Shown in pieces: positions 8,953-16,919 of a stretch of DNA of 64,000 nucleotides; the first letter of the stretch is position 1; each line of letters begins with the position of its first letter. Made by a program: the position numbers and the translations under genes. The notes under the pieces were generated by a model. The model saw nothing but the letters and a program-made list of their open reading frames with translations. It had not been told where the DNA came from and did no database searches. Source of the DNA: CAYMZZ01 sp047600605 (GTDB taxonomy: Bacteria > Bacteroidota > Bacteroidia > Chitinophagales > Chitinophagaceae); contig JASGKK010000001.1 in assembly GCA_047600605.1 (NCBI GenBank), forward strand, positions 1,860,001-1,924,000. The letters run 5' to 3'.

Positions 8953-10122
8953 CTAAAGAACCTGCACGATCAGAAACTTCAGGTACTGCGTATTATCCAT
9001 ACCCCAGATGATAGGATGATCGGAGGCTTGTGCCTGGAAGGTGACCTGCCTGATACGACGGCGCGCATCACGAGCAGCCATATCAATTGTTTGCAGAAAT
9101 AGTTCGGGGTTTACGAGATTGGTACAGGAACTGGTGACCAGGAACCCGCCCGGTTTTATCAGCTTCATGCCCCGCAGATTGATTTCTTTATATCCGGTGA
9201 TTGCTTTCTGAATGGTCTCACGGCTCTTGGTAAATGCGGGGGGATCGAGCATGACCACATCATACTGACGGCCATCCTTGCCCCATTGCTTTAAAACATC
9301 AAATGCATTGGCTGCTTCAAAACGGCATATTTTATCGAGTCCGTTGAGTGCCGCATTTCGGTTGGCCTGCTCTACAGCATTTTCTGAAATATCCAGCCCC
9401 AGTACCGACCTGGCGCCGTAGTAAGCGGCATGTATTTCGAATGTGCCGGTATATGTAAATGCACCAAGTACATCGGCTCCTTTTACAATATGCTGAATAG
9501 CGCGGCGGTTATCCTGCTGATCCAGGAAGTAACCAGTCTTTTGACCGTTCTCAATATCGACATGAAATTTCAATCCGTTTTCATTGATCACGATCCGTGT
9601 ATCGAAAGGGGCTGAGAGAAACCCTTTCACCTGTGGCAGTCCTTCCAGTTCACGCACGGGTACATCATTGCGCTCATAGATACCGCGTGGATTAAATATT
9701 TCCTGCAATGCCTGTACGATGGCCGGCTTCCAGCGATCCATACCCAGGGCCAGGGTCTGGATCACAAAATGATCATTGAACTTGTCGATAATCAGCTGGG
9801 GTAAATAATCTGCTTCGCCAAATACAAGGCGGCAGTTTTCTACATATCCAAGCCGCTGACGATATTCCCAGCAGGCTTTAATACGCTGGCGGAAGAAATC
9901 ATCATTGATCTCTTCTTTCTGCCGGGTGAGCAAACGCACCAGTATCTGCGACTTGGGGTTGATATATCCCCGGCCGATAAATTTCCGGTCATGCGAAAAA
10001 ACGTCAACGATCTCGCCACCCACAGCTTCTCCTTCTACTTTCTCCACCTCATTGCTAAAAATCCATGGATGCCCATTCGCCACACGGGGTGATATGCGTT
10101 TTTTCAGGTATACGTTGCTCAT
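8953..10122 (-). CDS. 23S rRNA (cytosine-5) methyltransferase, RlmI-like
   Basis: A 389-aa class I SAM-dependent methyltransferase. An N-terminal PUA domain (residues 1-75, with RVANGHPWIFSNEV) binds RNA, a central RlmI-type domain follows, and then the Rossmann fold. The SAM-binding motif is VLGAFTYTGTFEIHAA, motif IV is MLDPPAFTKS, and the catalytic Cys sits in TSSCTN. In E. coli RlmI this family methylates C1962 of 23S rRNA. ATG at 10122 (MSNVYLKK) is preferred over an upstream TTG at 10134. It is a single gene on this strand, convergent with the sorting-domain gene. Confidence 0.88.
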   Translation of the reverse strand: MSNVYLKKRISPRVANGHPWIFSNEVEKVEGEAVGGEIVDVFSHDRKFIGRGYINPKSQILVRLLTRQKEEINDDFFRQRIKACWEYRQRLGYVENCRLVFGEADYLPQLIIDKFNDHFVIQTLALGMDRWKPAIVQALQEIFNPRGIYERNDVPVRELEGLPQVKGFLSAPFDTRIVINENGLKFHVDIENGQKTGYFLDQQDNRRAIQHIVKGADVLGAFTYTGTFEIHAAYYGARSVLGLDISENAVEQANRNAALNGLDKICRFEAANAFDVLKQWGKDGRQYDVVMLDPPAFTKSRETIQKAITGYKEINLRGMKLIKPGGFLVTSSCTNLVNPELFLQTIDMAARDARRRIRQVTFQAQASDHPIIWGMDNTQYLKFLIVQVL

Positions 10123-10149
10123 AATTGGGCGCAAGATAAGTAAAGCGTG

Positions 10150-10260
10150 AAAGGGTTAAAAGTTTAACGGTTTAAAAGTATAAAGGTGTTTGTACCCAGA
10201 TGGAGGACATTCCTTTTTACCTTTCACCTTCTGCCTTTATACTTTTAAACCTTTATACCT
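10150..10260. repeat. Intergenic repeat patch with 18-bp inverted repeat (copy 2)
   Basis: GGTTTAAAAGTATAAAGG (10169-10186) is repeated in exact inverted form at 10234-10251, with 47 bp between. The right arm extends to a 23-bp word (10236-10258) that matches 15409-15431 exactly in the opposite orientation. The patch lies between the divergent rlmI-like and grpE genes. Confidence 0.75.
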
Positions 10261-10295
10261 TTTCTCTGATCAGCCATTTTGTCCTTTCTCCTCCC

Positions 10296-10325
10296 TTGGC
10301 AATATTCTTGACTAACTTACCTTTG
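10296..10325 (+). promoter_or_regulatory. Bacteroidota-type promoter of grpE-dnaJ
   Basis: TTG at 10296-10298 and TACCTTTG at 10318-10325 are separated by 19 bp, matching the TTTG-N19-TAnnTTTG consensus. The start site would fall about 12 nt before the grpE ATG. I see no CIRCE element. Confidence 0.6.
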
Positions 10326-10344
10326 CAAACAATTTGGTAAAAAA

Positions 10345-10917
10345 ATGGTAGAAAAAGACGTAAACGAACAGGTACATGAAAATGCTGAAAATCAAGCCGG
10401 AATGGCCCTCAATACCGATGAGAACCAGGCTGGAAGCACGCATTTGAATGCCCCTGTCGAAAATGAACCTGAAACAGAGAAATTAAAGACAGAATTGCAG
10501 GAAGCGAAAGACCGCTATCTCCGCCTGGCAGCTGAGTTTGATAACTACAAGCGTCGTACGGCCAAAGAACGGATGGAACTGATCCAGACTGCCGGCCGCG
10601 ATGTGATCGTTGAGTTGCTGCCCGTGCTGGACGACTGTGACCGTGCTCAGAAACAGCTCGAGACCACCGACGACGTCCAGGCAATAAGAGAAGGGGTAAA
10701 CCTGGTCTTTCAGAAACTGCGCAATACGCTGCAATCAAAAGGTGTAAAAGCCATGGAAACCGTGGGTAAGGATTTTGATGCAGACCTGCATGAAGCCATT
10801 ACCGAGATTCCGGCCGCATCAGACGACCTGAAAGGAAAAGTAGTGGATGAAGTGGTAAAGGGCTATTATCTCAGCGATAAAATTATCCGTCACGCCAAGG
10901 TAGTGGTGGGCAAATAA
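10345..10917 (+). CDS. grpE: Nucleotide exchange factor GrpE
   Basis: A 190-aa protein. An acidic, Gln/Glu/Asn-rich N-terminus (residues 1-50) leads into a long coiled coil with LKDRYLRLAAEFDNYKRRT-type residues. The C-terminal beta-wing domain follows with DFDADLHEAI and GYYLSDKIIRHAKVVV, the GrpE signature. GrpE releases ADP from DnaK. dnaJ follows 73 bp downstream in the same direction, so the two are probably co-transcribed from the promoter at 10296-10325. dnaK itself is not in the window. Confidence 0.95.
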   Translation: MVEKDVNEQVHENAENQAGMALNTDENQAGSTHLNAPVENEPETEKLKTELQEAKDRYLRLAAEFDNYKRRTAKERMELIQTAGRDVIVELLPVLDDCDRAQKQLETTDDVQAIREGVNLVFQKLRNTLQSKGVKAMETVGKDFDADLHEAITEIPAASDDLKGKVVDEVVKGYYLSDKIIRHAKVVVGK

Positions 10918-10990
10918 ATATTCCTGATCATTACCTGAACTATTTGAATCATTTGAGCAACTCTTCTGCCCTGCAATATCAAATCAATTT

Positions 10991-12148
10991 ATGAAGCGTG
11001 ATTATTACGAAATACTGGGTGTAGCTAAAGGCGCCAGTGCTGATGAAATAAAAAAAGCCTACCGTAAAGTGGCCATGCAGTATCACCCCGATCGTAATCC
11101 GGGTGATAAGGCTGCTGAGGAAAAATTCAAAGAAGCGGCAGAAGCTTATGAGATACTGAGTGACGCGGATAAACGTGCCCAATATGACCGTTACGGTCAT
11201 GCCGGCGTAGGTAACAATACCCGCGGTGGCGGATACGGTGGCGGCATGAACATGGATGATATCTTCAGCCAGTTTGGCGACATCTTTGGTGATGATCTTT
11301 TCGGCAGCTTCTTTGGCGGACAGCAACGCGGACGCGGCGCTCAGCGCAGTCGCGGTGTAAGAGGCAGCAACCTTCGGGTAAAACTGAAGCTCACCTATGA
11401 AGAGATTGCCCGCGGTGTGACCAAAAATATCAAGGTAAAAAAATATGTGACCTGCGGTACCTGCAGTGGCAGTGGTGCAAAAGATAAAGGCAGCATTCAA
11501 ACCTGTCAGACCTGTGGTGGTAGTGGTCAGGTACGTAAAGTACAAAGCACATTCCTGGGCCAGATGCAAACGGTGACCACCTGCCCTACCTGCAATGGCG
11601 AAGGCACAACGGTGACTGCCAAATGCAGTACCTGCAAAGGTGAAGGCCGGGTATATGCCGAAGAAACAGTAAGCATCGACATTCCGCCAGGTGTACAGGA
11701 AGGTATGCAACTGAACATTGCCGGTAAAGGAAATGCCGGTGAACGTGGCGGTGCGCCCGGTGATCTGATCATCCTGATAGAGGAAGAGCCGCATAAGGAA
11801 CTGCAGCGTGAAGGACTGAATGTGGCTTATGATCTCCATCTTTCTTTCCCTGATGCCGTATTCGGCACACAGGTAGAAGTGCCTACCATTGATGGCCGCG
11901 CCAAGATCAAAATTCCCGCCGGTACGCAGAGTGGAAAAATATTCCGGCTCAAAGGCAAGGGATTCCCGGCTGTTAATTCCTATGACAAGGGAGACCAGCT
12001 CATCCACGTAAGTGTGTGGACCCCGCAGCACCTGACCCCCGAAGAAAAGGCCACACTGGAAAAACTGGGCCAGTCGTCCAATTTCAAACCACAGCCTGAC
12101 AAAAACGATAAAGGTTTCTTTGATAAAATAAGGGAGATGTTTTCCTGA
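10991..12148 (+). CDS. dnaJ: Molecular chaperone DnaJ
   Basis: A 385-aa type I Hsp40. It has an N-terminal J domain (residues 1-70) with the HPD motif, and a Gly/Phe-rich linker (about 75-120). The zinc-binding centre carries four CxxCxGxG repeats (CGTCSGSG, CQTCGGSG, CPTCNGEG, CSTCKGEG) at about 155-220, followed by two beta-rich substrate-binding domains. It stimulates the DnaK ATPase and binds unfolded clients. It follows grpE in one operon. Length and domain order are normal. Confidence 0.96.
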   Translation: MKRDYYEILGVAKGASADEIKKAYRKVAMQYHPDRNPGDKAAEEKFKEAAEAYEILSDADKRAQYDRYGHAGVGNNTRGGGYGGGMNMDDIFSQFGDIFGDDLFGSFFGGQQRGRGAQRSRGVRGSNLRVKLKLTYEEIARGVTKNIKVKKYVTCGTCSGSGAKDKGSIQTCQTCGGSGQVRKVQSTFLGQMQTVTTCPTCNGEGTTVTAKCSTCKGEGRVYAEETVSIDIPPGVQEGMQLNIAGKGNAGERGGAPGDLIILIEEEPHKELQREGLNVAYDLHLSFPDAVFGTQVEVPTIDGRAKIKIPAGTQSGKIFRLKGKGFPAVNSYDKGDQLIHVSVWTPQHLTPEEKATLEKLGQSSNFKPQPDKNDKGFFDKIREMFS

Positions 12149-12430
12149 GCAACCGCACCGGCAGGTAGATGAACTGCATTGCCATGTGTCATTTCGCCCG
12201 GATGGAACTCATTTTCCTGTTGCATTCCCATTTTTCACCGGGAAAATATGCTAAACTGTCACTGGCAGACTGGTCAAAACCTGTTGGACAGAAATTTGTT
12301 ATTAATAAACCCAATCCCGCTACCGGCAGCGGTCAGCAGGAACGGACAACTAAAATATCAGCCGGCACGTTGTCATTCATGGATTAACATTATTAACTTG
12401 TCGGTCAATTAACTTCTTAATTTCAATAAC
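12149..12430 (+). other. Intergenic region before clpP, no gene supported
   Basis: 282 bp. Small open frames here (for example 12169-12387) have no recognisable protein character. A weak promoter-like pair, TTG at 12370-12372 and TTAACTTG at 12393-12400, may drive clpP. There is no clear terminator after dnaJ. Confidence 0.4.
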
Positions 12431-13126
12431 ATGAGTTTTAATTCGGAATTTGAGAAATATGCGGTGAAGCACCGGGGTATCTCCAGCAGCACCCTGCATA
12501 GCTATGGCAATCACCTGGTAACGGCTATGACACCTAATATTATTGAAGAACGTCCTATGAACGTGGCTGTGATGGATGTATACAGCCGTCTCATGATGGA
12601 CCGGATCATTTTCCTCGGCTATCCTGTCAACGATGAAATAGCCAATATCATCACAGCACAATTGCTGTTTCTTGACTCTACCGATCGCACGCGCGATATC
12701 AATATGTACATCAATAGTCCCGGCGGGAGTGTCTATTCCGGCCTGGGTGTGTATGATACCATGCAATATGTAACACCCGATGTGGCGACTATTTGTATAG
12801 GCATGGCGGCTTCTATGGCCTGCGTATTGCTGGGTGCCGGTACAAAAGGTAAAAGAGCTGCGCTCAAACATTCACGCATCATGATGCACCAGCCGAGCGG
12901 CGCCATCGGCGGCCAGGCGAGTGATATCGAAATCACCGTGAATGAAATCCGCAAACTCAAGACTGAGTTGTACGAAGTAGTAAATTATCATACCGGCAAA
13001 CCCATTGAACAGATCGAAAAAGATTTTGATCGTGATAAATGGATGACAGCTCCCGAAGCAAAAGAATACGGGCTGGTAGACGAAGTGCTGCTCATCAATC
13101 CCCGGAAAGATAAAAAAGACAAGTAA
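12431..13126 (+). CDS. clpP: ATP-dependent Clp protease proteolytic subunit (first paralogue)
   Basis: A 231-aa serine protease of the ClpP family with the full triad: Ser128 in GMAASMAC, His153 in MMHQPSG, and Asp202 in FDRDKWM. The segment YSRLMMDRIIFLG and the INSPGGSVYSG oxyanion region are canonical. It forms barrel-shaped tetradecamers fed by ClpX or ClpC. An extra ~30 N-terminal residues precede the usual start, perhaps a propeptide, and the tail is Lys-rich. A second clpP starts 38 bp downstream. Trigger factor, often next to clpP, is absent here. Confidence 0.95.
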   Translation: MSFNSEFEKYAVKHRGISSSTLHSYGNHLVTAMTPNIIEERPMNVAVMDVYSRLMMDRIIFLGYPVNDEIANIITAQLLFLDSTDRTRDINMYINSPGGSVYSGLGVYDTMQYVTPDVATICIGMAASMACVLLGAGTKGKRAALKHSRIMMHQPSGAIGGQASDIEITVNEIRKLKTELYEVVNYHTGKPIEQIEKDFDRDKWMTAPEAKEYGLVDEVLLINPRKDKKDK

Positions 13127-13164
13127 GCATTAACCCCAACCATTTATCTCAAAAATTGCAACAT

Positions 13165-13800
13165 ATGATGTTCAATAAAGAATATATCAACAAAGGATGG
13201 CGGTCTGACGATGAAGAGGAAGAAAAAGAAGAGCAGCCCAAGTCGGATCTCATGATGTTCAGCAAGAAGCTGGAGAAATATTTCTTCGACTCCCGCAGCG
13301 TATATCTCTGGGGTGTAGTTGACGACAAAAGCGCAAAAGATGTGGTTTCCAAACTGCTGCTGCTGGATGCTGATAAACCCGGTGAAGAAATCAAATTCTT
13401 TATCAATAGCCCGGGTGGCGTGGTCACCAGCGGTATGGTGATCTACGATACCATGCAGATGATCAAGAGCCCCGTAAGCACCATTTGTATGGGTCTGGCC
13501 GCCTCTATGGGCAGTATCCTGCTGAGTGGTGGTAAAAAAGGCAGCCGTTTTATCTACCCCAGTGGCGAGGTAATGATCCACCAGCCCTCCCTGGGCGGTT
13601 TTATCCGGGGGGTAAGCACCGATCTGGAAATCCAGGCCCGCCAGACCAAGAAGGTCAAGGAGATGGGTGCCCGTATCCTGGCCGAAAATTGCGGTAAAAC
13701 CCTGGAGCAGATCCTGAAAGATTTTGACCGCGATTACTGGATGAACCCCCAGGAAGCAGTAGAATACGGCATTGTAGATAAGATTATTACGAAACTGTAA
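13165..13800 (+). CDS. Clp protease proteolytic subunit (second, divergent paralogue)
   Basis: A 211-aa ClpP homologue. The triad is Ser114 (GLAASMGS), His139 (MIHQPSL) and Asp190 (DRDYWM). Relative to the first paralogue there are two extra residues between His and Asp. The N-terminus differs strongly: a run of acidic residues (DDEEEEKEE) and EKYFFDSRSVYLWG replace the standard axial-loop sequence. It probably co-assembles with, or parallels, the first ClpP. ATG 13165 or 13168 fits better than TTG 13156. It is in one operon with the first clpP and is closed by the terminator at 13836-13865. Confidence 0.9.
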   Translation: MMFNKEYINKGWRSDDEEEEKEEQPKSDLMMFSKKLEKYFFDSRSVYLWGVVDDKSAKDVVSKLLLLDADKPGEEIKFFINSPGGVVTSGMVIYDTMQMIKSPVSTICMGLAASMGSILLSGGKKGSRFIYPSGEVMIHQPSLGGFIRGVSTDLEIQARQTKKVKEMGARILAENCGKTLEQILKDFDRDYWMNPQEAVEYGIVDKIITKL

Positions 13801-13835
13801 CCGTATATTTATCAAATACTTGAATAAGTTTTAGT

Positions 13836-13865
13836 AAAAAACCGTCTTTTCACGGACGGTTTTTT
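13836..13865 (+). terminator. Terminator after the clpP pair
   Basis: Arms AAAAAACCGTC (13836-13846) and GACGGTTTTTT (13855-13865) pair around an 8-nt loop and end in the T run. This separates clpX transcription from the clpP genes. Confidence 0.85.
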
Positions 13866-13914
13866 AATTTTGCTGACGTCTGATTAGAAAAGCCCAGTCA
13901 CCCAAGTAAAAAAC

Positions 13915-15162
13915 ATGGCAAAAAATATTTTACACTGCTCCTTTTGTGGCCGTAGCCGGGACGAGGTTAAGATCCTGATTGCGGGACAGGAAGGGCATAT
14001 CTGCGAAAACTGCGTGGAGCATGCCCGTGAGATCATTGATCAGGAGCTGATGGTGCGTGATGAAAAATCTGCCCCCTCCTCTTTTAAGCTGACCATCAAA
14101 AAACCTGTGGAAATCAAAAAGTTCCTGGATGAGTATGTGATTGGTCAGGATGAAGCAAAAAAAGTACTGGCCGTAGCCGTATACAATCACTACAAACGTC
14201 TGCAGCAGAAATCAACCGATGGCAGCAGCAATGGCGATATTGAAATTGAAAAAAGCAATATCGTAATGGTAGGCGAGACCGGTACCGGCAAAACCCTGCT
14301 GGCCAAAAGTATCGCCCGTATGCTCAATGTGCCTTTTGCCATTGTGGATGCCACGGTATTTACAGAAGCCGGTTATGTGGGTGAAGATGTGGAAAGCATT
14401 CTTACCCGCCTGCTGCAGGTCTGCAATTACGATGTACACGCAGCGGAACGCGGTATTGTATATATCGACGAGATTGATAAGATTGCCCGCAAAGGCGATA
14501 ACCCATCTATCACCCGCGATGTAAGCGGTGAAGGAGTACAACAGGGTATGCTCAAGCTGCTCGAAGGCACAGACGTACTGGTACCGCCACAGGGAGGTCG
14601 TAAACACCCGGAACAAAAGCTTATCAAGATCAACACGCAGAATATTCTCTTTATCTGCGGTGGTGCATTTGATGGCATCGACAAGATCATTGCCCGCCGG
14701 GTACAGACCAATACCATTGGCTTCAATGTAGACAAGGATTTGCAGGACAACATGAAGAAAAACCTGCTGCGTTATGTAAACGCCCAGGATCTGAAAACCT
14801 TTGGTCTCATCCCTGAGCTGCTCGGCCGTCTGCCCGTAGTTACGCACCTCGACCCGCTCGATGCTGAAACACTCCGTGCTATCCTGACTCAGCCCAAAAA
14901 CGCGCTGATCAAACAATATAAGCGCCTCTTCGAACTGGAAGGTATCAGCCTGGAAATAGAAAACGATGTACTCGATTTCATGGTAGAAAAAGCCGTGGAA
15001 TATAAACTGGGGGCACGTGGTCTGCGCAGTATCTGCGAAGGCATTCTGACCGATGCCATGTTTGAACTGCCTTCTTCGCGCGAAAAGAGCTTCACGCTGG
15101 ATCTCGAATATGCCAAACGCAAGTTTGACAAGAGCAAGCTGAGCCTTCTCAAAGTGGCCTGA
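13915..15162 (+). CDS. clpX: ATP-dependent Clp protease ATP-binding subunit ClpX
   Basis: A 415-aa AAA+ unfoldase. It has an N-terminal zinc-binding domain with CSFCGRS and ENC cysteine pairs (residues 6-35), Walker A GETGTGKT near residue 121, pore loop GYVGED, Walker B IVYIDEIDKI, and the sensor-2 region GARGLRS. It recognises tagged substrates and feeds them to ClpP. It follows the two clpP genes but lies after their terminator, so it probably has its own promoter. A strong terminator sits at 15207-15232. Confidence 0.96.
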   Translation: MAKNILHCSFCGRSRDEVKILIAGQEGHICENCVEHAREIIDQELMVRDEKSAPSSFKLTIKKPVEIKKFLDEYVIGQDEAKKVLAVAVYNHYKRLQQKSTDGSSNGDIEIEKSNIVMVGETGTGKTLLAKSIARMLNVPFAIVDATVFTEAGYVGEDVESILTRLLQVCNYDVHAAERGIVYIDEIDKIARKGDNPSITRDVSGEGVQQGMLKLLEGTDVLVPPQGGRKHPEQKLIKINTQNILFICGGAFDGIDKIIARRVQTNTIGFNVDKDLQDNMKKNLLRYVNAQDLKTFGLIPELLGRLPVVTHLDPLDAETLRAILTQPKNALIKQYKRLFELEGISLEIENDVLDFMVEKAVEYKLGARGLRSICEGILTDAMFELPSSREKSFTLDLEYAKRKFDKSKLSLLKVA

Positions 15163-15206
15163 TGCAGCAAGTCAACCGTTTTATTTAACTTACAGAATCA
15201 ATACAC

Positions 15207-15232
15207 AGGGAAAGCCAGTCTTTCCCTTTTTT
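15207..15232 (+). terminator. Terminator after clpX
   Basis: AGGGAAAG (15207-15214) and CTTTCCCT (15220-15227) pair perfectly around 5 nt and are followed by T5. Confidence 0.85.
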
Positions 15233-15256
15233 ATCTCAACTACTCAAATTATTACC

Positions 15257-15400
15257 ATGCAGGAGTTAATCGAAAAACTGAAAGCAGAAGCCGGCCTCAC
15301 CGATGAGCAGGCGAAAAAAGCAGTAGAAACAATCAAGAATTATGTAGTGGAAAAATTCCCGATGCTGGAAGGAGCAGTGGGTAGCCTGTTTGGGCATTAA
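15257..15400 (+). CDS. 47-aa helical small protein (hypothetical)
   Basis: A short ORF of 48 codons starting at ATG 15257, after the clpX terminator and in an A-rich context. The product is almost entirely amphipathic helix: a charged first helix (QELIEKLKAEAG), a turn (LTDEQ), a second helix (KKAVETIKNYVVEKF), and a Gly-rich end (GAVGSLFGH). The pattern resembles other small Bacteroidota proteins with a GL(T/S)xEQA turn, and loosely DUF2267-type helices. The function is unknown. The clean start, the codon pattern and the absence of a competing frame support it as real. Confidence 0.65.
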   Translation: MQELIEKLKAEAGLTDEQAKKAVETIKNYVVEKFPMLEGAVGSLFGH

Positions 15401-15404
15401 GCCT

Positions 15405-15512
15405 AACAGTATAAAGGTTTAAAAGTATAAAAGTTAAACGGGAGAACCAGGACATAAGCCTATGAACAGTTAACTGTTAACTGTCATCTGACCACTGTCA
15501 ACTGACCACTGT
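15405..15512. repeat. Composite intergenic repeat patch (copy 3)
   Basis: The left part (15409-15431) is the 23-bp word also found inverted at 10236-10258. The right part holds CAGTTAACTGTTAACTG and two direct copies of CTGACCACTGT (15488-15498 and 15502-15512). The inverted form of the last word appears at 54350-54360. The patch is non-coding and lies between the 47-aa ORF and the stop codon of the small lipoprotein on the other strand. Confidence 0.7.
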
Positions 15513-15516
15513 TCAC

Positions 15517-15642
15517 TTACCTGATAGTGCGGCATTTTTTTCCGCGTGGATTATTGGCCGCTTCATATGGCGTGATGGCGCGGCTGCAGGATTGCAAAAA
15601 GATAATGATAATAAGAGCCCAGAGTACGGTAGAACGTTTCAT
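15517..15642 (-). CDS. 41-aa small lipoprotein (hypothetical)
   Basis: A 41-codon ORF on the minus strand. The first 19 residues form a classical lipoprotein signal: MKRST, a hydrophobic LWALIIIIFL core, then the lipobox LQSC with Cys19. The mature peptide is only about 23 residues, with SRAITPYEAANNPRGKKC and a basic end (RTIR) containing one more Cys. I do not recognise a function. The perfect signal and lipobox make a chance ORF unlikely. Confidence 0.62.
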   Translation of the reverse strand: MKRSTVLWALIIIIFLQSCSRAITPYEAANNPRGKKCRTIR

Positions 15643-15786
15643 GTATTATTGGATTACTTGGCGGCAAGATAGAACAGCATCGCCGGAATTCAGAGGAAAA
15701 AACCAGCCTGAAATACGCGCGACCCGCCATGGGATAATTCCGCAAAGACTTACGGAAAATCTACCACTCAATGCCAGAAACTCATT

Positions 15787-15817
15787 AAAAAAGCCTTTGA
15801 TTTTCAAAGGCTTTTTT
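15787..15817 (-). terminator. Terminator of the aldo/keto reductase gene
   Basis: AGCCTTTGA (15792-15800) and TCAAAGGCT (15804-15812) pair around TTT. A/T runs flank both sides, so it can act in both directions. It lies about 35 bp beyond the aldo/keto reductase stop. Confidence 0.85.
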
Positions 15818-15849
15818 AATGTCCGCCATGTAAGCGGGATTATCTCTTT

Positions 15850-16848
15850 TTATTTATTCGCCAATACCGCTTCAATAGCCGCCAGCTCATCGGCAGTGAA
15901 ATCCAGGTTTTGTAAACTACCAAGGTTATTCTGCAACTGCTCTGCCGAGCTCACTCCTATCAGTACTGAAGTAATGCGCCGATCCTTTAGCAACCAGGCT
16001 AGTGCCATTTGCGAAAGTAATTGTTTGCGCTGAGCAGCTATTTCATTTAATGCGCGCATTTGCGCAACCCGTTGCTCCGACACTTCGTTTATCTGCAAAA
16101 ACCCATGTGCCTTACTGGCCCGCGAATCGGCGGGAATACCTTTCAGGTATTTATCTGTCAGAAGTCCCTGCGCCAGGGGTGAAAAAGGAATACAACCCAC
16201 TCCATATTCTTCAAGCACATTCAGCAATCCATTTTCTACCCAGCGTTCGAGCATAGAATACTTGGGCTGATGGATAAGGCAGGGTGTGCCCAGACTGCGT
16301 AATATATCAAATGCTTCGCGCGATTGCTGCGCATCATAACTGGATATGCCCACATACAGCGCTTTGCCACTACGTACGATCTGATCAAGCGCCATCATGG
16401 TTTCCTCCATCGGTGTATCGGGATCGGGGCGATGTGAATAGAAAATATCGACATACTCCAGCCCCATTCGCTTCAGACTCTGGTCAAGACTCGCAATAAG
16501 ATATTTGCGTGAACCAAACTCACCATACGGCCCCTCCCACATACGCCAGCCGGCTTTTGTGGAAATAATCAGCTCATCGCGCAGGTAGCCCGGAAAATCG
16601 GCCTGCAGAATGGCGCCGAAGTTTTCTTCGGCAGATCCCGGCGGCGGTCCATAATTATTAGCCAGATCAATATGCGTAATGCCATGATCAAATGCGGTTC
16701 GTATGATCTGGCGGCCTTTTTCGAATGAATCGACACCTCCGAAATTGTGCCACAGGCCGAGTGAGATGGCCGGCAACAATAAACCGCTTTTGCCGCAGCG
16801 GTTATAAATCATTTTATCGTACCGACGCTGATCTGGCTGGTAGCTCAT
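15850..16848 (-). CDS. Aldo/keto reductase (YghZ / L-glyceraldehyde-3-phosphate reductase type)
   Basis: A 332-aa NADPH-dependent (alpha/beta)8 reductase. The catalytic tetrad is visible as Asp and Tyr in HIDLANNYGPPPGSAEE, Lys in ISTKAGW, and His in YSHRPDP. The cofactor end carries SVLIGVSSAEQLQNN. The length and the PPGSAEE insertion are typical of the Gpr/YghZ subgroup, which reduces small aldehydes such as L-glyceraldehyde 3-phosphate or methylglyoxal. It is transcribed divergently from the P1 peptidase across a 71-bp gap and ends at the terminator at 15787-15817. Confidence 0.9.
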   Translation of the reverse strand: MSYQPDQRRYDKMIYNRCGKSGLLLPAISLGLWHNFGGVDSFEKGRQIIRTAFDHGITHIDLANNYGPPPGSAEENFGAILQADFPGYLRDELIISTKAGWRMWEGPYGEFGSRKYLIASLDQSLKRMGLEYVDIFYSHRPDPDTPMEETMMALDQIVRSGKALYVGISSYDAQQSREAFDILRSLGTPCLIHQPKYSMLERWVENGLLNVLEEYGVGCIPFSPLAQGLLTDKYLKGIPADSRASKAHGFLQINEVSEQRVAQMRALNEIAAQRKQLLSQMALAWLLKDRRITSVLIGVSSAEQLQNNLGSLQNLDFTADELAAIEAVLANK

Positions 16849-16919
16849 CTTTTTATTTCAAATGTAAGTATCCTTTTACACAGTATGCACTACCTTCATT
16901 TCACACCTACTTTTTATTT

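Noticed and set aside
10979..12031. 350-aa open frame on the minus strand opposite dnaJ
   Set aside because: It lies entirely over dnaJ, has no recognisable domain, and is explained by dnaJ codon composition.
12169..12387. 72-aa open frame between dnaJ and clpP
   Set aside because: It has no signal peptide, domain or plausible composition, and a second overlapping frame is equally long. It is probably non-coding.
14212..14916. 234-aa open frame on the minus strand opposite clpX
   Set aside because: It overlaps a conserved gene completely and has no domain.
15527..16033. 168-aa plus-strand open frame
   Set aside because: It runs through the small lipoprotein, a terminator and the end of the aldo/keto reductase gene. 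It is not a real gene.
16725..16919. 65-codon N-terminal extension of the P1 peptidase frame
   Set aside because: It overlaps the divergent aldo/keto reductase, and the signal peptide begins cleanly at ATG 16920.
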